A stretch of DNA of 64,000 bases from Conexibacter stalactiti (GTDB taxonomy: Bacteria; Actinomycetota; Thermoleophilia; Solirubrobacterales; Solirubrobacteraceae), in assembly GCF_035967765.1 (NCBI RefSeq), contig NZ_JAYWIT010000008.1. One strand, 5' to 3'. The notes under the pieces were generated by a model. The model did not search any database, was not told the origin of the DNA, and was given only the letters and a program-made list of their open reading frames with translations. A program made the translations under genes and the position numbers. Shown here one piece after another: positions 44,208 to 53,321 of this stretch (the first letter of the stretch is position 1; each line of letters starts with the position of its first letter).

Positions 44208-44402
44208 TCAGCCGGATGTCACGTGCGATTCCGGCCGATCTGGACGAACGGGCTCCTCCGCCAGCCGGCCGAGCGCGGCCGCGAGGCCGGTCCAGCCGCG
44301 AAAGGCGCGTTCGGTGCCGTCCGGGCCGCTGAGGGTGCCGGCGATCGGATCGGTCATGCGCGTCAACTCGAGGCGCACGACCAGCGGGTGCGATTCGCTC
44401 AT
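44208..44402 (-). CDS. Small orphan protein (64 residues)
   Basis: MSESHPLVVRLELTRMTDP begins a 64-residue soluble protein with an internal TLSGPDGTERAFRGWTGL stretch and a Glu/Pro/Arg-rich tail. It is compact, has a start 20 bp before the LuxR gene on the same strand, and its codon use is consistent with coding. No family is recognised. It may be a small regulator or partner of the LuxR protein, or an unconnected gene. Confidence 0.55.
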   Translation of the reverse strand: MSESHPLVVRLELTRMTDPIAGTLSGPDGTERAFRGWTGLAAALGRLAEEPVRPDRPESHVTSG

Positions 44403-44435
44403 GTCAGCAGCTTCGCGGGCTGGGGCGCCAGCGGC

Positions 44436-44454
44436 ATGAGGGACGATCCCTCAT
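44436..44454. promoter_or_regulatory. Perfect palindrome in the 66-bp intergenic gap
   Basis: ATGAGGGA CGA TCCCTCAT is a perfect 8-bp inverted repeat 34-52 bp upstream of the small ORF, between it and the MFS stop. It could be an operator or a transcription-termination structure. Confidence 0.5.
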
Positions 44455-44468
44455 CTTGGGCAGCCGCG

Positions 44469-45872
44469 TCACGCAGCTGCACCGGCGCCCCGCGAAGGAG
44501 CCTGCGGAATGCCTCGCCCTGGGGGCTCGCATTCCGTCGCGAGTTCGCGCCCAGGGAACAAGGCCGCAGGCCGCGGTTCCCCGCCGACATACCCCGGCCG
44601 CGCCGCCGCCAGCGCCGCGACCAGCTCCGGCAGCGCGAGGCAGCCGAGCACGGCGAGCGGGACCGACCAGCCGCCGGTCGCGTCGTGCAGCACGCCGATC
44701 GCGAGCGGGCCGAGCGCGGCGAAGGTGTAGCCGGCCGACTGCGCCATCCCCGACAGCGCGGCGGTGTGCGGCACGTCGCGGGCGCGCAGCACGAACAGCG
44801 TCAGCACGAGCGTGAAGCCGACGCCGGCGCCGATCCCCAGCAGCACGACCCACAGCACGACCGGGCCGCCGGGCGCCAGCAGCAGCCCCAGCCAGCCGAG
44901 CGCGGGGAAGGTCGCGGCGACGGCGGCGAGCGGCCGCTGATCGCGGATCCTCGAGGCGAGCGCGGCGGTCGCGAAGCCGATCGGTATCCCCAGCACCATC
45001 ATCAGCGACAGCAGTCCGCCGGCCGTCGCGTCGCTGACGCCGCTCTGCGCGCGCACGATCTCCGGCAGCCACGCGCCGGCGGTGTAGAAGATCAGCGACT
45101 GCAGGCCCATGAAGAGCGTCACCGCCCACGCGCGCCTGTCGCGCCAGAGGTTGGGCCGCGGCGCGGCGGTGGGCGGCACGGTGCCGCTGTACGGGCGCGA
45201 ATCGGACGACGCCCTGCGCGCCACGTCGGCATGCGCCTCGGCGCGGATGCGCCGCTCGCGCTGACGCAGCTGCGGCAGCCACACCACCGCCGCCAGCAGC
45301 GCCGGCAGCGCCCACAGCGCCAGCGCCAGCCGCCACGAGCCGCCGACCCAGCCCTCGATCGGCACGACGAGGCCCGCCGCGAGCGCGGCGCCGCCGCTGA
45401 GCCCGACCGAGTAGACGCCGGTCATCAGCGCCGCTCTGGCGCCGAAGCGCTGCTTGACGATCCCCGGCACGAGCACGTTGCCGATCGCGATCGCGCAGCC
45501 GGCGATCAGCGTGCCGGTGAACAGCAGCCCGACCGGCGGCAGCAGCCGCAGGGCGACGCCGGCGAAGATCGCCAGGAGGCAGCCGAGCACGACGTGCTCG
45601 GCGCCGAAGCGGCCGGCCAGCCGCGGCGCCAGCGGTGAGACGAGCCCGAGCGCCAGCAGCGGCGCGGTCGTCAGCAGCCCGACGGTCGTGCCGGAGAGGC
45701 CGAGGTCGTCGCGCACGTCGTCGATCAGCGGGCCGATGCTCGTCAGCGCGAAGCGCAGGTTGACGGCGACGAGCACGATCCCGGCGAGCAGCAGGGCCGT
45801 CGTGCGCCAGCCGGGCGCGCCCGCGTCGCGCCTGGCCCGCGCGCGGCCGCTGCCGTTCGCGGTGGCGCTCAT
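44469..45872 (-). CDS. MFS transporter (CynX/NimT-like family)
   Basis: The 467-residue transporter has 12 predicted helices. Landmarks are LRFALTSIGPLIDDVRDDLG, LAPRLAGRFGAEHV, GMAQSAGYTFAALGPLAIG and LMMVLGIPIGFATA. A soluble Arg-rich loop of about 50 residues lies between helices 6 and 7. The CynX/NimT group exports cyanate, nitroimidazole or related compounds. It is coupled (ATGA) to an FadR-type regulator. The last about 30 residues are encoded by a palindromic repeat block. Confidence 0.88.
   Translation of the reverse strand: MSATANGSGRARARRDAGAPGWRTTALLLAGIVLVAVNLRFALTSIGPLIDDVRDDLGLSGTTVGLLTTAPLLALGLVSPLAPRLAGRFGAEHVVLGCLLAIFAGVALRLLPPVGLLFTGTLIAGCAIAIGNVLVPGIVKQRFGARAALMTGVYSVGLSGGAALAAGLVVPIEGWVGGSWRLALALWALPALLAAVVWLPQLRQRERRIRAEAHADVARRASSDSRPYSGTVPPTAAPRPNLWRDRRAWAVTLFMGLQSLIFYTAGAWLPEIVRAQSGVSDATAGGLLSLMMVLGIPIGFATAALASRIRDQRPLAAVAATFPALGWLGLLLAPGGPVVLWVVLLGIGAGVGFTLVLTLFVLRARDVPHTAALSGMAQSAGYTFAALGPLAIGVLHDATGGWSVPLAVLGCLALPELVAALAAARPGYVGGEPRPAALFPGRELATECEPPGRGIPQAPSRGAGAAA
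44506..44581. repeat. Nested palindromic element inside the MFS 3' end
   Basis: Three nested or overlapping inverted repeats occur: GGAATGC/GCATTCC (44506-44512/44529-44535), CCCTGGG/CCCAGGG (44517-44523/44550-44556) and GGGAAC/GTTCCC (44554-44559/44576-44581). They overlap the coding region of the last about 30 residues of the transporter. The structure resembles a mobile palindromic repeat that has been translated. Confidence 0.65.
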
Positions 45873-46546
45873 GCGCGCAGCTCGCCCATCAGCTCGTCGA
45901 GGAAGCGCGCGGTCGCGGCCTGCGCGGCCGCCGCGTCACTGGCGCGGATCGCGGCGACGAGGTCGTCGTGGACGTGGACCTGGTCCTCGCGCGGCGAGCC
46001 GTCGAGCGAGCTGGCGATCGCGTCGCGCAGCGCTGCCGTGAAGTCGTCGTACAGCTCGGCGAGCATCGAGTTGTGGGCGGCGGCGACGATCGTGCGGTGC
46101 AGCGCCACGTCCAGCTCGACGAACTCGCCGAGGTCGGGCTTGCGCGACGCCTGCTCGCGCGCGGCCAGCAGCCGCTCCAGCTCCGCGAGGTCGGCGTCGG
46201 TGCGGCGTTGCGCGGCCAGCCGCGCGGCCTCGACCTCCAGCGCCCGTCGCAGCTCGAAGACCTCCAGCAGCTCGGCGCGGCTGGTGCGGCGGCGCAGGGC
46301 GCCGGCGAGGTCGCTCGTCGCGATCACGTAGGTGCCGTCGCCCTGGCGCGTCTCCAGCAGGCCGGCGTGGACGAGCGCGCGGATCGCCTCGCGCAGGCTG
46401 TTGCGGCCGATCCCGAACGCCTCGACCAGCTCCGGCTCGGTCGGGATCCGCTCCCCCACCGGCCACGCGCCGCCGACGATCTCCGCCCGCAGCGCCTCGA
46501 TCGCGCCCTCAACGAGCGATGGTCCGCGTGCGATTCGTCCGGTCAT
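45869..46546 (-). CDS. GntR/FadR family transcriptional regulator
   Basis: The 225-residue protein has an N-terminal GntR winged helix (AIEALRAEIVGGAWPVGERIPTEPELVEAFGIGRNSLREAIRAL, GLLETRQGDGTYV) and an FadR-type helical C-domain (ELRRALEVEAARLAAQRRT, HRTIVAAAHNSMLAELYDD, DDLVAAIRASDAAAAQAATARFL). It is translationally coupled to the MFS transporter, so it probably controls that transporter and senses its substrate. A TACATT -10 near 46559 suggests a nearly leaderless start. Confidence 0.9.
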   Translation of the reverse strand: MTGRIARGPSLVEGAIEALRAEIVGGAWPVGERIPTEPELVEAFGIGRNSLREAIRALVHAGLLETRQGDGTYVIATSDLAGALRRRTSRAELLEVFELRRALEVEAARLAAQRRTDADLAELERLLAAREQASRKPDLGEFVELDVALHRTIVAAAHNSMLAELYDDFTAALRDAIASSLDGSPREDQVHVHDDLVAAIRASDAAAAQAATARFLDELMGELRA

Positions 46547-46600
46547 GGGATGAATGTAGCGGAGAAAGAGGCCGCCTCGCGGGGCGGCCCGACGAGGACC

Positions 46601-46635
46601 GGAGAGTTTTGGTCGCTGAGCGACCAAAACTCTCC
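46601..46635. terminator. Strong terminator of the nuo operon
   Basis: GGAGAGTTTTGGTCGC and its perfect complement are separated by TGA. This makes a 16-bp stem, located 11 bp downstream of the nuoN stop. Confidence 0.85.
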
Positions 46636-46645
46636 TCTGCTCGCC

Positions 46646-48223
46646 CTAGAAGATGCCCGTCAGCGACTCGCCGGCCTTGCCGGCGAGCTCGAACAGCGGC
46701 GACGGGATGATGCCGAAGAAGAGGATCACGGCGGTCGCCAGCCAGGCGACGCCGAGCACCTCGGGCTGAACGCCGTCGACCAGCTCGTCGGCCTCCTGCG
46801 AGCCGCCGGCCATGATCGGCGGAGCGCCGGGGGCGCCCGCGACCGTCGGCGCGGCAGGCCCGGCCGCGGCCGGCTCGGAGGCCGCCTCCGGCTCGCCCAT
46901 CCACATCGCCGCGATCACGCGCAGGTAGTAGCCGAGCGAGATCATCGAGCCGATCACGAGCACGATCGCCAGCCACGCGTAGTCGCCCGAGACCAAAGCG
47001 TCGATCAAGTAGAACTTGCCGATGAAGCCGGCCGTGACGGGGATGCCCGCAAGGCCGAGCATCGCGATCGTCAGCGGCCACGCCAGCAGCGGCTGCGATC
47101 TGCCGAGGCCGGCGAAGGCGCTGATCTCGTCGCCCCAGATCGACGCGCGCTCACGCGCGATCACGACCGAGAAGGCGGCGATGTTCATCGCCGCGTAGAC
47201 GACGAGGTAGAAGACGGTCGCCTTGGCGCCGAGCTGCGTGCCGACGACGACGCCGGCGAGCAGATAGCCGGCCTGCGCGACACCGGAGAAGGCGAGCATC
47301 CGCTTCAGCGACGTCTGGCCGAGCGCGCCGACGTTGCCGACGATGATCGTGATCGCGGCGAGCGCGGCGACGGCCGGGCCCCAGTCGGGCGAGATCGTCG
47401 GCAGCGCGACGTCGAACAGGCGCAGCAGCACACCGAAGGCGGCGACCTTCGTCGCGACCGCCATGAAGGCGGTGATCGGCGTCGGCGCGCCCTGGTAGAC
47501 GTCGGGCGTCCACTGGTGGAAGGGCGCGACCGATGCCTTGAAGGCGAGGCCGACGAGCGTCAGGCCGACGCCCGAGAGCATCAGCACGTCGCCGGCGATC
47601 TCGCCGTCGCGCAGCGCGTCGTTGATGCCGGCGAAGTCGGTCGAGCCGGTCGCGCCGTAGATCAGCGCGAGGCCGTAGAGCAGCGTCGCGGAGCCGACCG
47701 AGCCGACGATCAGGTACTTGAGGCCCGACTCGAGCGAGCCCTCGCGACGGAACTCCGCGGCGCAGAGGACGTAGAGCGGGATCGACAGCAGCTCGAAGCC
47801 GACGAACAGCGTGACGAGGTTCTGCGCCCCCACGAGCACGAGCATGCCGAGCAGCGACAGCAGCAGCAGCGCGTAGTACTCGGCGTGGCCGGCGACCTGC
47901 GCGGCGCGCGAGCGCCACGACAGCAGCACGGCGGCGATGCCGGTCGCGCAGAGGATGAAGTTGAGCGTCAGCGTCAGGTCGTCGATCGCCAGCGCGCCGG
48001 AGATGATCGACTTCGACTCGCCGAACTGCCAGACCGAGAGGCCGATCGAGGCGGCGAGCGCCGCGATCGCCAGCAGCGGCGTGACGTGCTTGGCGGAGCG
48101 GCCGAGGAAGATCCCGACCAGCAGCACCAGCACGCCGCCGGCCGCCAGCGCGACGAGCGGCGAGAGGCCGGCCCAGTCGATGTGCGGCCCTCTGGCGGCC
48201 GCGGTCACGAGCGCGGAGGTCAT
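46646..48223 (-). CDS. nuoN: NADH-quinone oxidoreductase subunit N
   Basis: The 525-residue antiporter-like membrane subunit of complex I has 14 helices. Conserved segments are LLSWRSRAAQVAG, LIVGSVGSATLLYGLALIYG, FKASVAPFHQWTPDVYQGAP, SLKRMLAFSGVAQAGYLL and GLAGIPVTAGFIGKFYL, with the usual Lys and Glu residues in the proton path. It is the last gene of the operon, and its ATG overlaps nuoM (ATGA). It acts in the proton-pumping arm. Confidence 0.95.
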   Translation of the reverse strand: MTSALVTAAARGPHIDWAGLSPLVALAAGGVLVLLVGIFLGRSAKHVTPLLAIAALAASIGLSVWQFGESKSIISGALAIDDLTLTLNFILCATGIAAVLLSWRSRAAQVAGHAEYYALLLLSLLGMLVLVGAQNLVTLFVGFELLSIPLYVLCAAEFRREGSLESGLKYLIVGSVGSATLLYGLALIYGATGSTDFAGINDALRDGEIAGDVLMLSGVGLTLVGLAFKASVAPFHQWTPDVYQGAPTPITAFMAVATKVAAFGVLLRLFDVALPTISPDWGPAVAALAAITIIVGNVGALGQTSLKRMLAFSGVAQAGYLLAGVVVGTQLGAKATVFYLVVYAAMNIAAFSVVIARERASIWGDEISAFAGLGRSQPLLAWPLTIAMLGLAGIPVTAGFIGKFYLIDALVSGDYAWLAIVLVIGSMISLGYYLRVIAAMWMGEPEAASEPAAAGPAAPTVAGAPGAPPIMAGGSQEADELVDGVQPEVLGVAWLATAVILFFGIIPSPLFELAGKAGESLTGIF

Positions 48224-49740
48224 GGCTGGTGCTCCTCGGAGGTCTTGTCTGCGGTCAGCTGACCGGTCTTCGCCTGCACCTGCGCGACGGTCTCCTTCGC
48301 CGTCGTCTCGGTCTTCTCCAGCCCGAACTGCGGGTAGAGCGCGAGCGCCAGGATCACGACGACCGAGGGGATCAGCACGGCGAGGTCGCGGAAGGTCACC
48401 TCACGCGAGTCGACGCCCGGGTTGACGCGGTTGTGCATCGCCTTGATGAAGGCGCGCAGCGCGTAGACCGCCGCGAGCGCGACGCCGATCGAGGCGAAGA
48501 AGGCGAACGCGACCTTCGCCTTGAAGACGCCGAGCAGGATCAGGAACTCGCCCGCGAAGTTGGCCGAGCCCGGCATCGCCAGCGTCGCCAGCGAGACGAT
48601 CAGGAAGAGCGTCGCCAGCACCGGCGCGCGGAAGGCGATCCCGCCGAGGTCTCTGATCTCCTCGGAGCCGCCGGCGCGCGCGGCCAGCAGGCCGACGATG
48701 AAGAACAGCGGCACGGTCACGAGGCCGTGGTTGACCATCTGCAGCAGCGCGCCCTGGACCCCGTCCTCGTTGAGGGCGAAGATCCCGAGCGTGATGAAGC
48801 CCATCTGCGCCACCGACGAGAAGGCGACGACCATGCGCACGTTCTGCGCCGAGAAGGCCATCACCGAGCCGTAGAGGATCGAGCCGAGCGCGATCAGCAG
48901 CAGCAGCTCCTGGAAGTGCACGGAGGCGTCCGGGAAGACCGGCAGCACGATCCGCAGGAAGCCGTAGGCGGCGACCTTCGACAGCACGCCGGAGAAGACC
49001 CCGAGCGCCGGCAGCGGCATCGCCTTGTAGCCGTCGGGCAGCCAGCCGTGCAGCGGGAAGGCCGGCATCTTCACGAGGAAGGCGGCGGCGAAGCAGAGGA
49101 AGATCCAGTTCTGCGAGCCGTCGCTGAGCGGCAGCTGCTGCAGCGCCGAGATCGAATAGGTGATGTCGGTGTCGTGCTGCTCGGCCGCGAGCACGCCGGT
49201 CGCGATCGCCGCGACGAGCATCAGCAGCGAGCCGACGAGCGTGTAGATCACGAGCTTCTGCGTGCCGCGCACGCGCGTCTCGCGGTCGCCCGAGCCCCAG
49301 ATCCCGGTCAGGAAGTAGAACGGGATCAGCATCAGGTCGAAGAAGGCGACGAACAGGATCAGGTCCTGCGCGACGAAGGCGCCGAGCACCGCCGTCTGCG
49401 CGATGCCGAACCAGAAGTAGAAGAGCTGCGGACGCTCCCACTCGCGCAGGTTGGCGAAGATCGCCGACAGCGAGAAGAGGAAGGCGGCGAGCAGGATCAG
49501 CACGACGTTGAGGCCGTCGACGCCGAGCTTGTAGGAGATCCCCAGCTCGGAGATCCACGCCTCGTTGGTGACGAACTGGAGGCCGTCCTCGCCGCTCTTG
49601 AAGCGGACGACGAAGGAGATCGCGATCCCGAGCGTGACGAGCGTGCCGAGCACGGTCAGCTTCGGCGCGATCTTGCCGCCGAGGATGACGCCGAGCACGG
49701 CGACGACGAGCGGCAGCCAGATGAGTATCGAGAGAGTCAT
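48220..49740 (-). CDS. nuoM: NADH-quinone oxidoreductase subunit M
   Basis: The 506-residue antiporter-like subunit of complex I shows YFWFGIAQTAVLGAFVAQDL, PFYFLTGIWG, FLVKMPAFPLHGWLPDGYK and QMGFITLGIFALN. It provides a proton channel in the membrane arm. It is preceded by nuoL with a 10-bp gap and overlaps nuoN by 4 bases. Start MTLSILIW. Confidence 0.95.
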   Translation of the reverse strand: MTLSILIWLPLVVAVLGVILGGKIAPKLTVLGTLVTLGIAISFVVRFKSGEDGLQFVTNEAWISELGISYKLGVDGLNVVLILLAAFLFSLSAIFANLREWERPQLFYFWFGIAQTAVLGAFVAQDLILFVAFFDLMLIPFYFLTGIWGSGDRETRVRGTQKLVIYTLVGSLLMLVAAIATGVLAAEQHDTDITYSISALQQLPLSDGSQNWIFLCFAAAFLVKMPAFPLHGWLPDGYKAMPLPALGVFSGVLSKVAAYGFLRIVLPVFPDASVHFQELLLLIALGSILYGSVMAFSAQNVRMVVAFSSVAQMGFITLGIFALNEDGVQGALLQMVNHGLVTVPLFFIVGLLAARAGGSEEIRDLGGIAFRAPVLATLFLIVSLATLAMPGSANFAGEFLILLGVFKAKVAFAFFASIGVALAAVYALRAFIKAMHNRVNPGVDSREVTFRDLAVLIPSVVVILALALYPQFGLEKTETTAKETVAQVQAKTGQLTADKTSEEHQP

Positions 49741-49750
49741 CAGCGGCGCC

Positions 49751-51766
49751 TCACGTGCTCGCGATCAGGAAGTACAGGACGACCGCGGCCCCGCCGAACA
49801 GCAGCAGCGCGGCGTAGTAGCGCAGGAAGCCGGTCTGCAGCGCGCGCACGGCCTGCGAGCCGGCCTTGACGACGCCGCTGGCGCCGCCGACGATCAGCCC
49901 GTCGGAGATGACGCGCTCGAACCAGGTGCGCGCCCAGGTGCCGACCGCCCCCCACGGCCGCACGACCAGCAGGTCGATCAGCTCGTCGAAGTACCACTTG
50001 TTGAAGAGGAAGGTGTGGACCGCTCTGAAGCGCGTCTGCAGCGCCGTCGAGAGGCCCGGCTTCTTCACCCAGATGTAGTACGCGATCGAGATGCCGGTCA
50101 GCGCCACGACGGTGCCGAGGATCATGCCGAACCAGACGAAGCCGTCGGAGGGATGCGTGTGGGCGTACTTCGAGTGCTCGAAGGTCGGCTCCAGGAAGTT
50201 CGTGATGACCTCGGTCACCATCGGTATCTGGAGGACGCCGAGTATCGTCGCGCCGACGGCCAGCAGGCCCATCGCGACCTTCATTCTCCACTCGCGCTCG
50301 GCGATCACATGCTCGGGGCCGGGGAAGCCGACCTCGGTGTCCTCGCGCTCGCCGTTGGCGGGGTTGGTCGGGAACTCCGCGTGGGCGATGTGGCCGTGCT
50401 CCAGCTCGACGGCCTCGGGGACCGGTCTGCCGAAGAAGGCGCGGAAGATCATCCGCCACGTGTATATGCCGGTCAGGAACGCGCCGATGTAGCCGACGAC
50501 GTAGAGCGCGACGAACCAGTCGCCGCGGTTGCCGACGAAGGCGAGGATCTCGTCCTTGGAGAAGAAGCCGGAGAAGGGCGGCACGCCGGAGAGCGCGAGG
50601 CCGCCGACGACGAAGCAGCCGAAGGTGAACGGCATCGATCTCTTGAAGCCCGACATCTTGTCGAGCGACTGCGCGCCGGCCATCGCGCCGATGATCGAGC
50701 CGGCCGCCATGAACAGCAGCGCCTTGAAGAAGGCGTGCGTCAGCAGGTGGAACATGCCCGCGGCGTAGGCGCCGGCGGAGACGCCCATGATCATGTAGCC
50801 GATCTGCGACATCGTCGAGTACGCGATCACGCGCTTGATGTCGGTCTGCACCAGCGCGATCGTGCCGGCGACGAACAGCGTCACCGCGCCGACGATCGCG
50901 CCGACGTTCGCTGCCGCCGGAGCGGCCTCGAAGAGCGGGAACATGCGGCTGATCAGGTAGACGCCGGCCGTGACCATGGTCGCGGCGTGGATCAGCGAGG
51001 AGACCGGCGTCGGGCCCTCCATCGCGTCCGGCAGCCAGGTGTGGAACGGGATCTGCGCCGACTTCGCGAAGGCGCCGACGAGCAGCAGCAGGCAGCCGGC
51101 GACGAGCGTGCCGTTGTGGGCGTCGAACGCCCCCTGCTCGACCGCGTGGAAGGTGCCGAGGAAGTCGAGCGTGCCGCTGTAGCGCAGGATGAAGAAGGTG
51201 CCGAGCACCAGGCCGACGTCGCCGACGACGTTGATCACGAACGCCTTGATGCCGGCGCGCGTCGCCGTCTCACGGCGGTACCAGAAGGAGATCAGCAGGT
51301 ACGAGGCGGCACCGACGAACGCCCAGCCGACGATCAGCAGGAAGAAGTTCGCCGCCAGCACCAGCACCAGCATCGAGAAGACGAAGAAGTTCAGGTACGC
51401 GAAGTAGCGCGCGTTGCCGCGGTCGCTCTTCATGTAGCTGATCGAGTAGAGGTGGATCAGCGTCGAGACGCCCGTGATCACGAGCATCATGAAGACCGAC
51501 AGCGGGTCGACGAGGATCGACAGTCTCGCGTCGATCGAGCCGGTGACCGCGTAGTCCCACAGCGAGGAGACGAGCTGGCGGTGCTCTCTCTCGTGGTCCT
51601 GCAGCGAGATCAGCGCGTTGACCGCCGAGATGAACGCGAGCAGGATCGCGACGGTGCCGATCGCGCCGGCCGGGCCTCTGCCGAGGCGCTTGTGGCCGAG
51701 GCCGATGAGGATCGTCCCCGCCAGCGGGAAGGCGAGGACGAGCCAGCCCCAGGTCGTAGTGCTCAC
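49751..51766 (-). CDS. nuoL: NADH-quinone oxidoreductase subunit L
   Basis: The 671-residue largest antiporter-like subunit has 16 helices and the C-terminal amphipathic helix that spans the arm. It has FNFFVFSMLVLVLAANF-like helices, FIVGWAFVG, KSAQIPFHTWLPDAMEGPTP, TDIKRVIAYSTMSQIGYM and ALSGVPPFSGFFSKDEIL. The GTG start overlaps the nuoK stop. The Glu and Lys proton-path residues are recognisable. Confidence 0.95.
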   Translation of the reverse strand: MSTTTWGWLVLAFPLAGTILIGLGHKRLGRGPAGAIGTVAILLAFISAVNALISLQDHEREHRQLVSSLWDYAVTGSIDARLSILVDPLSVFMMLVITGVSTLIHLYSISYMKSDRGNARYFAYLNFFVFSMLVLVLAANFFLLIVGWAFVGAASYLLISFWYRRETATRAGIKAFVINVVGDVGLVLGTFFILRYSGTLDFLGTFHAVEQGAFDAHNGTLVAGCLLLLVGAFAKSAQIPFHTWLPDAMEGPTPVSSLIHAATMVTAGVYLISRMFPLFEAAPAAANVGAIVGAVTLFVAGTIALVQTDIKRVIAYSTMSQIGYMIMGVSAGAYAAGMFHLLTHAFFKALLFMAAGSIIGAMAGAQSLDKMSGFKRSMPFTFGCFVVGGLALSGVPPFSGFFSKDEILAFVGNRGDWFVALYVVGYIGAFLTGIYTWRMIFRAFFGRPVPEAVELEHGHIAHAEFPTNPANGEREDTEVGFPGPEHVIAEREWRMKVAMGLLAVGATILGVLQIPMVTEVITNFLEPTFEHSKYAHTHPSDGFVWFGMILGTVVALTGISIAYYIWVKKPGLSTALQTRFRAVHTFLFNKWYFDELIDLLVVRPWGAVGTWARTWFERVISDGLIVGGASGVVKAGSQAVRALQTGFLRYYAALLLFGGAAVVLYFLIAST

Positions 51767-52062
51767 CCTTGAAGCTCCTTCAGCTCATCCACGTCGATCG
51801 GCAGCTTGCGGCGGAAGATCGCGACGATCAGGCCGAGGCCGACGGCGACCTCGCAGGCGGCGACGACCATCACGATCAGGGCGAAGATCTGGCCGTCGGC
51901 GTTCCCGTGCATGCGCGAGAAGGCGATCAGCGACAGGTTCGCCGCGTTGAGCATCAGCTCCAGGCAGAGCAGGATCACGAGCGGGTTGCGCCGCGTGAGC
52001 ACGCCGCCTGCGCCGATGCAGAAGATCAGGGCCGAGACGACCAGGTACCAACCGATGTCCAT
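51763..52062 (-). CDS. nuoK: NADH-quinone oxidoreductase subunit K
   Basis: The 99-residue subunit has three transmembrane helices: LVVSALIFCIGAGGVLTRRN, LLCLELMLNAANLSLIAFSR and FALIVMVVAACEVAVGLGL. The conserved Glu pair in these helices belongs to the quinone-coupled proton path. It is separated by 3 bp from nuoJ, and its end overlaps nuoL (GTGA). Confidence 0.95.
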   Translation of the reverse strand: MDIGWYLVVSALIFCIGAGGVLTRRNPLVILLCLELMLNAANLSLIAFSRMHGNADGQIFALIVMVVAACEVAVGLGLIVAIFRRKLPIDVDELKELQG

Positions 52063-52065
52063 GGG

Positions 52066-52779
52066 TCAGTCCTCCTTGGTCTCGTCCGCGGGGACGGGCT
52101 CGGCCGGCTTGCGCTCCGCCGGCGGCACGTACGGCGCCGTCTGGCGCGCGGTCTGGCGCGGGTCCTCCGGCGGCGCGTGGAGCGCGCCGACGGCCTCGGC
52201 CATCGTGCCGCTGAAGAGCGAGCGCGGCGTGATGTAGCGCGACTCGTCGTAGGGCAGGTCCTCGAGCGTCGTGCCGCCCATCCGGCGGCGCGCCAGCATC
52301 ACGGCGCCGACGGCGGCGACGAGCAGCAGCAGCGAGGCCAGCTCGAACGGCAGCAGGAACTTCGTCAGCAGCGCCTCGCCGATCGACTCGGGCGTGCCGA
52401 AGCCGGGGACGTACGGCGCGCCCTCGCCGTCGATCGCCTTCAGGCCGGAGCCGAGGATCGCGATCGACAGCTCGACGAACAGCACGCCGACGAACAGCGC
52501 CGAGACGTTGCGCAGGCGCAGGCCGCCGGGGCCGAGCGGGACGGTGCCGTCGCCGACGTAGGAGACGACGAAGACGTACAGCACGGTGACGGCGCCGGCG
52601 TAGACGATCACCTGCGCGGCGGCGAGGAACTCGGCCCGCAGCAGCAGGAAGAGCGCCGACAGCGAGATCAGGTGGCCGACCAGCGCGAGCACGCTGTAGA
52701 ACGGGTTTCTGAGCGCGACGACGCCGATCGCTCCCGCGAGGGCGCCGATCGCGGCGATGAAGAAGATGACAGCGGACAT
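52066..52779 (-). CDS. nuoJ: NADH-quinone oxidoreductase subunit J
   Basis: The 237-residue membrane subunit has five helices. Start MSAVIFFIAAIGALAGAIGV, then NPFYSVLALVGHLISLSALF, AAQVIVYAGAVTVLYVFVV and PFELASLLLLVAAVGAVML. The about 60-residue C-terminal tail is Pro/Ala/Glu-rich and is an extension beyond the usual length. Confidence 0.93.
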   Translation of the reverse strand: MSAVIFFIAAIGALAGAIGVVALRNPFYSVLALVGHLISLSALFLLLRAEFLAAAQVIVYAGAVTVLYVFVVSYVGDGTVPLGPGGLRLRNVSALFVGVLFVELSIAILGSGLKAIDGEGAPYVPGFGTPESIGEALLTKFLLPFELASLLLLVAAVGAVMLARRRMGGTTLEDLPYDESRYITPRSLFSGTMAEAVGALHAPPEDPRQTARQTAPYVPPAERKPAEPVPADETKED

Positions 52780-52787
52780 GACGCTCG

Positions 52788-53321
52788 CTACTCGTCCTCG
52801 GTCCGCAGCGGAGTGCGCTCGAGCGGCTCGGCGAGCAGCATCTCCTTCGTGAAGATGAGGTCCTGACGGTTGTAGTCGGACATCTCGTAGTCGTGGCCCA
52901 TCGTGATCGCGTCGAACGGGCACGCGACCTCGCAGTAGCCGCAGAAGATGCAGCGCGAGAGGTTGATCTCGTAGACGGCGGCGTAGCGCTCGCCGGCCGA
53001 GACGCGGTGGTCCGGCGTGTTCTCGGCCGCGACGACGCGGATGCAGTCGGCCGGGCAGGCGGCCGCGCAGAGCGAGCAGCCGACGCACTTCTCCAGCTTC
53101 GAGTCCTCGAAGCGGTGGAGCTTGTGGCGCCCGCGGAAGCGCGGGTAGACCGGGACCTTCTCCTCCGGGTACTGGTAGACGACCGGTCTCTCCAGCATGC
53201 GCGCGAACGTCGTCTTGAGGCCGCGCAGGGTCTCGCCGAAGGCGCGGTACGCGCCGCCGGCGCCACCGGGCTCCGGGGCGCGCTGAACGGCGATGACGTC
53301 GTCGCCGGGGTTCCAGGCCAT
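52788..53321 (-). CDS. nuoI: NADH-quinone oxidoreductase subunit I (two [4Fe-4S] clusters)
   Basis: The 177-residue ferredoxin-like subunit has two CxxCxxCxxxCP motifs: CVGCSLCAAACP near residue 78 and CIFCGYCEVACP near residue 124. These hold the N6a and N6b clusters in the electron path. The ATG joins the nuoH stop as TGATG. Confidence 0.95.
   Translation of the reverse strand: MAWNPGDDVIAVQRAPEPGGAGGAYRAFGETLRGLKTTFARMLERPVVYQYPEEKVPVYPRFRGRHKLHRFEDSKLEKCVGCSLCAAACPADCIRVVAAENTPDHRVSAGERYAAVYEINLSRCIFCGYCEVACPFDAITMGHDYEMSDYNRQDLIFTKEMLLAEPLERTPLRTEDE

Noticed and set aside
45968..48262. Very long plus-strand ORF opposite FadR and nuoN
   Set aside because: A typical high-GC antisense frame, rich in Arg/Asp/Glu with no domain; both opposite genes are certain.
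49565..51772. 735-residue plus ORF opposite nuoL
   Set aside because: Antisense shadow (Arg/Asp/Val/Glu-rich, many Gln and His) of a conserved complex I subunit.
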